Origin: Plutella xylostella
Lineage: Eukaryota; Arthropoda; Insecta; Lepidoptera; Plutellidae
Assembly: GCF_932276165.1 (NCBI RefSeq)
Contig: NC_063982.1
Location: forward strand, 3,799,501-3,863,500
Direction: 5' to 3'
DNA: 64,000 nt
Below the pieces are notes generated by a model. The model was given only the letters and a program-made list of their open reading frames with translations, was not told the origin of the DNA and made no database searches. Positions within the stretch are counted from its first letter, which is position 1. Each line of letters begins with the position of its first letter. Positions 58,401-64,000 of this stretch are shown here, piece after piece. The position numbers and the translations under genes were made by a program.

Positions 58401-60223
58401 CCAGAGCCATCCTATGTGGACCAATGAATATGAGGTAGATATGAAACGCATCCATAAACATCGTATCAGCGACCTTAAAAGCCTATAGGTAGTTATTTTT
58501 GGCAGAAAATTAAACTATAATTCACTTGTTTTCCCTCAGATTTGCATGGAGATGTCGAACTCTTCCTCCAAGTGGACGCAGCACTGGGACGCCGGGTCTC
58601 AAACCCCGTACCTCCGCGACGGGAGCCGCGTCATCAGCTACGACAACGCCAGGTCCATCGCTATCAAAGTCAAGTACGTTTTGAACATCATATTTCATAC
58701 TTTTAACACCTAACACTTTAGTTTAGTGAGATCAGGCAGAGCGCTACAAACATCATCAGCTAAACTAAGTCCACTTATGTGCACAGGCTTCTCCATAAAA
58801 GCGATGCAATCACAATACTTTGTCCTTGGCCTTACTCTTCTAACGACTACTGGTTAACCATCGTAAGTTCATCGGGAGGAGGGCATCCAATTCTGTGTTA
58901 GTGGCTTACACCAACAGATGATACGGCGACCTACCGCCCATTGACTCAAATCACTCTTCTTGAGCCAGCACGAGATCATCTTTTGTCACACTTTCTCACC
59001 TGATGGGCTAGTACGGGGTGCAAGACGCGCACACCAAGAAGTGGCAAAAAGTTTTACCTTGCGCTCACTCCATCGTATGGTCTCGTCTCGAGCACGACGG
59101 GACTTATGTCACGTGTTGATATGCGTGTCTTGCGCCCCATGCTAGCCCGTTCTGCTCTATCCTCCTCCTAAACCTCCCTCCTTACCCCCCAGAATGGCAA
59201 TGGACTACGAGCTCGGCGGCCTGATGGTGTGGAGCATCGACACGGACGACTTCCTGGGCCGCTGCCAGCCGGAGTCGGACCCCTATGTGGACTTCACCGA
59301 GCGCTTCCAGAGGATACACAAGGATCCTGTCATGACGGTTGTGCTGGAGCGGCTTAATTTGCCTGATGGTGAGGGTCTTATGTTCTACTCGCAGTTCCCG
59401 TGAGCTTCGCTGCGCCTTAAAAAGTTTTCCCGTGGGAATTCCGGGAAAAAAAGTAGTATATGTGTTAATCCAAGGTGTTAGCTAACTCCATACTAAATTG
59501 CATTAAAATCGGTTCTGCCGTTTTGACGTGAAGAAGTAACAAACATACTCACACACATACTAACAAACTTTCACCTGTATAAGTGGGATTTAGACAGTCG
59601 TAATATTCGTTTTCCCTTACTATAATGGAAAATACTGAAAGATCTCAGCATAAACCTGAAATCATGCATTGGCGTATATAGACTACTTCAAAGGCTGCTG
59701 CTCTTATGTCCTCAATATTTTTCATCCAGTCACTAACATCTACCTAAATCTAGGTCATTAGTCTAGCAGATTGGTAAATTTGGAAAGTATCCAACACTAC
59801 GATAACCTGTTTAAGGTCTGCACTAAAATACTCTTCTACCCCTACAACAATCATCAGTCAAGTTCTTCATGAGATAATACTTCAGTATACAATTTCAACT
59901 GACCATTTTGTATAATTTCAAAAAAATCCTCAGGTACCCGCCGTGAATACCTCAACCGCCGTTCTGCCTACGTCCTCGACAACGGCGTACTAAACCTGCG
60001 ACTACCAGAGCGTCAGAAAACTAACTACGCTCTAATGAGGACGATCAACGAAGCCACCTCATTGGCTATCGAAGAGAAGATGATCCTGGACGAAATGCAC
60101 AAGGTGGAGAAAGAGAACGAGATAGATGTGACAGAGAGAGCGAAGCCTGGCGCTGGAGTGGTGACAAGCGCGAGTGCACTGACTGTAGTGATGAGTTGCG
60201 TTGTGTTGGCTAGGAATTGGTGA
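46462..60223 (+). CDS. GH18 chitinase with hydrophobic C-terminus (10 exons, 517 aa)
   Basis: Exons: 46462-46537, 51400-51573, 52139-52224, 52900-53009, 53382-53478, 53917-54132, 57974-58168, 58540-58673, 59193-59368, 59934-60223. All introns are GT-AG and all phases join. A signal peptide (residues 1-22, with VFFFSLFAMAA) is followed by one GH18 domain: 'VVCYVATWAAYR' (first strand), 'IAIGGWNEGS', the catalytic motif FDGLDLDWEYP with the acid Glu161, 'MMCYDYHGTW' (Tyr226), and 'GGLMVWSIDTDDF' with Trp376. All DxxDxDxE residues are present, so hydrolysis of chitin is expected; IDGF-type proteins lack the Glu. There is no chitin-binding domain. After a charged stretch the protein ends in a hydrophobic tail (about 496-517), suggesting a GPI signal or membrane anchor. 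Similar single-domain enzymes are Cht2/Cht8-like (group VII or IV, inferred). Extra copies of exon 6 and a LINE lie in intron 6. Confidence 0.93.
46960..47215 (-). repeat. SINE family 2 fragment plus LINE-derived repeat in chitinase intron 1
   Basis: 46960-47100 is the inverse of the 3' part of the SINE at 25597-25945; 47123-47215 is in plus orientation and matches the end of 24850-25160. Two different repeats abut. Confidence 0.6.
47330..47585 (-). mobile_element. tRNA-derived SINE, body type 1, minus strand
   Basis: Complete except for a small deletion before the head; same blocks as 28345-28608. Lies in chitinase intron 1 against the gene direction. Confidence 0.92.
47600..49800 (+). other. 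Chitinase intron 1, middle part: nothing coding recognised
   Basis: AT-rich sequence with short spurious frames. An ATTCT pentamer run lies at 49283-49317 after a retroelement-like 3' end ('GCTGCTCCACGACTCTAAAT'). 49326-49515 is a GC-richer retroelement scrap related to 34535-34900. Confidence 0.5.
49833..49923. mobile_element. Small inverted-repeat element, relative of 16880-16988
   Basis: Shares 'AGATACTAAATTGAC' and 'TCTGAGATTAAAAAACAGAC' with the element at 16860-17005. Left end slightly diverged. Confidence 0.6.
49923..50318. mobile_element. 395-bp palindrome with CAGGGTGTTGCAAA arms
   Basis: The two halves, each about 160 bp, are near-perfect inverse complements: outer 'ACGACCGTTAGAAGATTTGT', then 'CAGGGTGTTGCAAA', 'CCGAAACCTACATGTGCAGC' and 'AATTCGCG' followed by A-/T-rich tracts at the centre. 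Half-copy at 7283-7470. Lies in chitinase intron 1. Confidence 0.88.
50660..50915 (+). mobile_element. tRNA-derived SINE, body type 1
   Basis: Full-length, same blocks as 28345-28608, ending 'AAGGCGTGAGTGCGTGTGT'. It lies directly in front of the MITE at 50926. Confidence 0.93.
50926..51356. mobile_element. CACTCACGGGC-type MITE with nested fold-back element
   Basis: TA-flanked outer element; its left arm is cut after GTTCCAC by the fold-back element 50956-51151 (TTA on both sides, GGCCCGGGTCTCC ends, copy 2 of the element at 44079). It ends 43 bp before exon 2 of the chitinase. Confidence 0.88.
52251..52563. mobile_element. GCCAATTTCTCC-family MITE split by a retroposed insertion
   Basis: The left half (52251-52345) and right half (52515-52563) are the two parts of one MITE as at 43093. 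Between them lies a 161-bp insertion (52346-52506) flanked by an 8-bp repeat ATGACGTA; it begins with a TTCTA pentamer tract, i.e. its tail on the minus strand, and is related to 31240-31455. Confidence 0.85.
54543..54678 (+). pseudogene. Chitinase exon 6, defective tandem copy 2
   Basis: 45 codons (YELSKLSRYLDF to EDVLSI) identical in protein to exon 6, followed by an intact GTGAGT donor and a duplicated intron start. It lacks the acceptor and the first 27 codons of the exon, and an in-frame TAA lies just upstream. If spliced in it would repeat part of the barrel, so it is probably silent. Confidence 0.85.
55026..55195 (+). pseudogene. Chitinase exon 6, defective tandem copy 3
   Basis: Starts at the codons for LGAGKETMDAAY, has F to L and S to G replacements, an intact donor, but no matching acceptor and an upstream in-frame TAA. 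Its downstream intron copy is interrupted at about 55303 by the LINE. Confidence 0.85.
55303..57679 (+). mobile_element. 5'-truncated Jockey/CR1-like LINE with an open RT frame, in chitinase intron 6
   Basis: An uninterrupted frame from about 55300 to 57413 (over 686 codons). It shows RT blocks 'VAIIPAPAKVLE', 'RQYAYRAGRSTTD', 'CCDLSKAFDVADH', 'GVPQGSSVS' and the catalytic 'YADD', then 'LNPKKTHLMHF', 'FLGFRLD' and a C-terminal region. The endonuclease domain and ORF1 are missing. After the stop comes an AT-rich 3' UTR and a short ACAAT pentamer tract ending at 57679. The right flank resumes with 'ATTCAACCTCTGG', which matches the duplicated intron (54257), so the insertion point is within exon-copy unit 3. 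Same strand as the chitinase. Intact coding suggests a young insertion. Confidence 0.88.
57783..57840 (-). repeat. Fragment of the dispersed repeat at 24850
   Basis: Inverse of 'CCCCACTGCTGGGGCACGGG' and 'CTTCCAATGAAGGAAGGGTT'. Just upstream of chitinase exon 7. Confidence 0.7.
59004..59151. mobile_element. Fold-back element in chitinase intron 8
   Basis: The ends 'GGGCTAGTACGGGGTGCAAG' with ACGCGCAC and 'CTTGCGCCCCATGCTAGCCC' preceded by ATGCGTGT are inverse complements with few mismatches. It ends about 40 bp before exon 9. Confidence 0.75.
59415..59595 (+). repeat. Dispersed RTE-type 3' repeat in chitinase intron 9
   Basis: 'TTTTCCCGTGGGAATTCCGG', 'TCGGTTCTGCCGTTTTGACG' and 'AACAAACATACTCACACAC' form the well-known 3' region of an insect RTE-type LINE or its SINE. 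A fragment is also at 21105-21170. Confidence 0.6.
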
Positions 60224-61329
60224 TGAGATGGTTTGATTATGAGTGATTCTGAAAGGTAAGCATCCGCCTATATTTATCGTACGTATCGGACCAAACGTTT
60301 TTCATAAGTGTATGGAGAAACGGCGTCGGCAACTGAATGGGATGCGTCCGTTGCGTCGATGCCGAAAGGTGGAAGCTTATCTCAAGGTTCCAATTTAAAG
60401 TTAGCGCTTTCAATAACTCTATCAATTGATTACTGATGTTTGAAAATCGTGAGAAATTTGGTACAACCTACTATCGTTCATAGATGGCTAGAGTTATTAA
60501 AAGTGGTAGTTAATTGTTGTTGTACATTGCACTGCCCTTTAATTAGAGACTTATTACCTACTACATATTTTGTCTGTTATTATTATCATTTTTTTTATTT
60601 GAAAGCTACTTTAAGGGGAACAGCAATCTTCTTAGCTTCCTTGTGCAGTTTTCAGACTCTGTTGTATATATTCACCTACATCAAACACACAACGTTTCAT
60701 ATAAATAGATATTTATTATTCCTCTGTCACTTCACACTGTTCACTTGTCACTGCCTTTTATATATTATGTAAGATAAATCGTTAAAAATAGGAAAATACT
60801 TAAGAATATAAGTAAGTAGTCTAAACGTAAAATACTCTATCTTGTGATATATTTTTTATACATTTGAATAAATAAAATTAGGAATAAATTAGTTTTTTCA
60901 CATGTGTATTTTATTTAATCCTTTGCTTGTATGGCAATTCTATTATTTACTTACTAGTTTTAGGTTTATCTAGTTGTACCTAGGTCACACACAAACATAA
61001 ACTCTCGTTTAAAAATATTTATCGACTAGTTCAGTTCTTTGTTTCATAAATTAATTTAAGTACTAATAATTATATTTTTATTAGGCATATGCTATGTATA
61101 TAGTGTGAAATTTTATCAGTACATAACTACCTTATGGTATGTAGATATCCGATATTACCGCCAACATTTGCTATTGAAGATAGCAAGGCAAGACACAACA
61201 TCTCTGATTTTTGTATTTATTTTACAAGACATGATTCTGCATGTCACTAGCAGCTGCCTTTGGGTCGACCACTCATAAAATTCCACCTTATATATTATTC
61301 ATTAGGAAAGCTTCGGTACCTATATCTAT
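60224..61329. other. Convergent 3' region of chitinase and CBM14 gene
   Basis: Both genes end here. On the plus strand AATAAA hexamers lie at 60867-60876, giving the chitinase a 3' UTR of about 650 bp. On the minus strand TTTATT motifs (AATAAA in that direction) occur near 60709 and 60911. The UTRs may overlap. Nothing else is recognised. Confidence 0.55.
60867..60876 (+). terminator. Candidate polyadenylation signal of the chitinase
   Basis: Overlapping AATAAATAAA after a 3' UTR free of earlier strong signals, followed by T-rich sequence. Confidence 0.55.
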
Positions 61330-62022
61330 TTACAAATCTTCTAAAGGAGATCCACAGCGCACGTTGTAAAAGTGATCACAGACCTGGAAAAAATATAATA
61401 AAATAAGTGACTGTTATACCTTTGCGAAAAGTAATAATTATAATGAGTAAGTAATGAAAGTGAAAAGTATAGAAAACTATTCATCATCATTATTCAATAA
61501 ATTATTGATAATTTAATATTAATAATATCATATTAATAATCTAACCATTCATTTAAATATAAACAGTTCATCATTGTTACTTATACAGCTTATACTACAC
61601 TCACGAGCAATGAAAAGGTTCCACTGAGAAAAGCACCAAATTATTCCTAATCGAAAATGGCTAGCTTAATGGCGCCTTTTGCAACATTGAAGTACATTTA
61701 ACAGAGCATCAGGATATTACCAACTCAAAACGGTAATATTTTGATGAAATTTTTGAAATGTTTGAAAAAATTGGGGTTGTTTGGGGTCGGCATTTTGTGA
61801 ATGGAACGTTTTCATTGCCCGTGAGTGTATGAGAGACACTCAGTCGTCGGCCTTCCTCATGCAGCCACTACCGGCTACCTGCCTAAGGTCAGTGCAGCAG
61901 GCCAGAGGGCGTCCCACGCTTGCCTTTTCGTGGTTACTCACCTGGAACTGTTCATTGAAGAGGGTCCCATTAGCACACAGGTCGGTGCTGACCAGCTGTT
62001 GGCGCCAGCAGAAGTGGAACAC
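61330..62022 (-). CDS. Chitin-binding (CBM14/peritrophin A) protein, last two exons, partial
   Basis: Minus-strand exons 62022-61942 (27 codons) and 61383-61330 (17 codons plus TAA). The acceptors (CTGTCTCTTCCAG and TATATTTTTTCCAG) and the GTGAGT donor are canonical and both junctions are phase 0. The joined reading is a CBM14 C-terminal half: aromatic-rich 'VFHFCW', then 'LCANGTLFNEQF', then 'VCDHFYNVRC', with the Cys spacing and Asn-Gly-Thr-x-Phe pattern of the family, ending a few residues later at 'GSPLEDL'. CBM14 domains bind chitin through aromatic residues in cuticle or peritrophic matrix (family knowledge). The protein resembles single-domain cuticular proteins (CPAP1-type) because the domain is C-terminal, but upstream exons are outside the window or displaced by the LINE at 62160-64000, so this is an inference. 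It ends convergently with the chitinase. Confidence 0.8.
61599..61827. mobile_element. MITE, CACTCACGGGC family, in the CBM14 gene intron
   Basis: Full-length, TA on both sides, ends CACTCACGAGCAATGAAAAG / TTCATTGCCCGTGAGTG. It lies between the two visible exons of the CBM14 gene. Confidence 0.88.
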
Positions 62023-62167
62023 CTGGAAGAGACAGGTGTTTCAGGCACAGGTATGTTGGGGGAAAACCATACAATAAGTAGATTCTGCCGTCCTGAGAGG
62101 TGACTCTATCTTGATGAAATACGATGTTTTGGAAAAGTTACTGCGCTAACCACGACTATCTCGTTGC

Positions 62168-64000
62168 ATTTATTTATTTATTTATTTATTTACATTGGAG
62201 TACCAACAACATGCACATAAAATCATCTTATTAACATTCACAAATATACTTAAGTCTATACATGCATATTAATTATAGGTACCCACATCATTCATTAAAT
62301 AAAATCTTAATTAATATCTAACAATTACGATACATAATTCCAAAAACAATATCAATATAATGGTAATTCTTACATGCAATGCAAAACAAAATTAATTTAA
62401 TTAAAATAAATTAAATTCATTATTGGGAAAAAAAATTTATACATTAATTACAAATTTCAGAATATAACTTATTTAGGTACTTAAATTGAATTTCAATCAA
62501 AAAAACTTAATTTTAACAAATATTAATCATTACAATAATAGAATTGGTAGCTACTTGTTAATATTGCTATTAATATAGTACAATAAATTATTTATCTATT
62601 CTATACATAATATTATTATTTCTTATAAAAGTGGTTGAGCAATTTGTTTTTCAGGTTACTCTTACCAAATATGTCTAGATCGGGTATTTTAGTGGTAGTA
62701 AAATTATACTCCTGGCTCATTCGGAAGAGTGGTGTTTGCTGTCCGAGGTTAGTTTTGGTTACCGGAACAAATAATATTTTTGAGATAGGTTTTCTAGGAA
62801 GATGGTATGGGACTGATATGCTTACATTCTGAAGGAGAAATGCAGAATCGATTCTACCTTCTATCACCTTTCGTAGGAAGTTAATGTCATTCACCATTCT
62901 CCTATCATGCAGTGTGTTCATTTTGTAAAATGAGAGACGCTGATCATAGGGCTGGCGATGAGAAATACCCTGAGAGAGGAAGGCCAAGTGTCTAGTGAAT
63001 GCCCTTTGTATGCTCTCAATCTTTTGGGAGTGCACTGAATAGGTAGGATTCCACACAACACTGGCAAACTCAAGGTGACTTCTCACCAATGCGTTATATA
63101 AAATTATTTTAGTACGCGGCTGGAATTCTCTAGTATGTCGTCTCAGAAAACCTAACATTTTAGCTGACTTCTTAACAGCGGTTTCGATGTGCGAAGTAAG
63201 GGTAAGTTTACTATCCAGTATTACGCCGAGATCACGCATTTCACTTACTTTTTTATGACCGCTCCGTCGATGCTATAATTAGATACTTGCACATTTCTTT
63301 TGCGTGTATACTTAACGTGATAACATTTTCTGGCGTTAAGTAACATTTTATTTTGATCACACCATTCTTTAATTCTATTTAAATCATCCTGTAGTAATTC
63401 AGTATCATCATCACTTTTAATGGTTTTATAAAGTTTTAAGTCGTCAGCAAATATTTGGAACTTAGAATTTTTAATTTCATGAACAATGTCATTGATAAAA
63501 ATCAAAAATAAAAGTGGACCTAAATTTGACCCCTGTGGTATACCAGAAACAGCCATATACTCCCTGGATAAAAAACCGCTAACTGATACAGACTGTGATC
63601 GGGAATTAAGGTATGATTGAAACCACATCAAGATGGAGCCATACACTCCATATGATTCCAACTTTTGAATCAAGAGAGGATGGCTAACTTTATCAAAAGC
63701 GCTACTAAAATCGGTGTATATACAATCAACCTCTAGGCCCTTGTCTACTTCCATGGATACGTCTGTCAAGAAAGAAATTAGGTTGGTTTCAATTGATCGA
63801 CCCTTGCAGAATCCATGCTGATTTGCCGATAGATAATTATAGATGTGATGCCTAAGTATAGGACATACCATAGATTCAAATATTTTTGAAAAACAAGATA
63901 GAATTGATATAGGCCTATAATTTTTTACATCCGTTTCGATTCCATTTTTATAAATTGGAACAACTCGGGACTTTTTCCACTCATCAGGAAATACTCCATC
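62168..64000 (-). mobile_element. CR1/Jockey-like LINE, 3' part, minus strand, running off the right edge
   Basis: On the minus strand the RT frame is open from the window edge (64000) to 63245 with 'NYRPISILSCFSKIFE', 'ANQHGFCKGRSIETNL', 'YTDFSSAFDKVSH', 'GIPQGSNLGPLLFL' and 'IFADDLKLYK'. The frame then ends at a TAA, and continues in the next frame at 63239-62616 with 'RDLGVILDSKL' and 'ALVRSHLEFASVVWNP'. The break lies in an A run and is a one-base change. The 3' UTR is AT-rich and ends in a (TAAA)n tract at 62168-62192. The copy is thus inactivated but otherwise fresh. It lies upstream of the visible CBM14 exons. Confidence 0.88.

Noticed and set aside
1..64000. CRISPR arrays, bacterial operons, phage or plasmid features
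   Set aside because: None present; introns, SINEs and exon structure show an animal nuclear genome.

Overview
This window is eukaryotic and almost certainly from a moth or butterfly (Lepidoptera). It is AT-rich, its genes are split into short GC-richer exons with canonical GT/AG junctions, and it is crowded with tRNA-headed SINEs, CR1/Jockey-like and RTE-like LINE pieces, a BEL/Pao remnant and many fold-back MITEs of the kind seen in lepidopteran genomes. No bacterial features, CRISPR arrays or operons are present. The species cannot be named from the sequence.

Four host genes can be supported, two on each strand. (1) On the minus strand, 22916 down to 4505, lie the first two coding exons of a secreted serine-protease-type gene: a signal peptide exon, a roughly 17 kb intron, then an exon with a six-cysteine CW/CC domain. 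Its protease domain is not found in the remaining 4.5 kb and probably lies off the left edge. (2) On the plus strand, 35883-41589, eight exons give a complete 458-residue trypsin-like protease with an N-terminal copy of the same cysteine domain. (3) On the plus strand, 46462-60223, ten exons give a complete 517-residue GH18 chitinase with an intact catalytic motif and a hydrophobic C-terminus. (4) On the minus strand, 62022 down to 61330, two very short exons give the end of a peritrophin-type chitin-binding (CBM14) protein, convergent with the chitinase. Exon phases join correctly throughout genes 2 and 3, and at the single visible junctions of genes 1 and 4.

Layout: 1-4504 is intron of gene 1 with repeats; 5147-22204 is its large intron, holding an RLE-type LINE fragment, a BEL/Pao remnant, MITEs and SINEs; 22917-35812 separates the divergent genes 1 and 2 and holds a CpG-rich promoter-like patch, LINE and SINE copies and a dead mariner; 41590-46461 holds extra copies of the terminal protease exon and palindromic elements; the chitinase introns hold MITEs, two defective copies of exon 6 and an open but 5'-truncated LINE; 60224-61329 is the convergent 3' region; 62160-64000 is a LINE on the minus strand running off the right edge.

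The gene set points to the apical extracellular matrix or cuticle: two matrix-type proteases, a chitinase and a chitin-binding protein. Whether they are coregulated cannot be read from sequence. The most unusual structures are the partial tandem duplications of a protease exon (with only synonymous differences) and of a chitinase exon, and the dense layers of nested palindromic elements.
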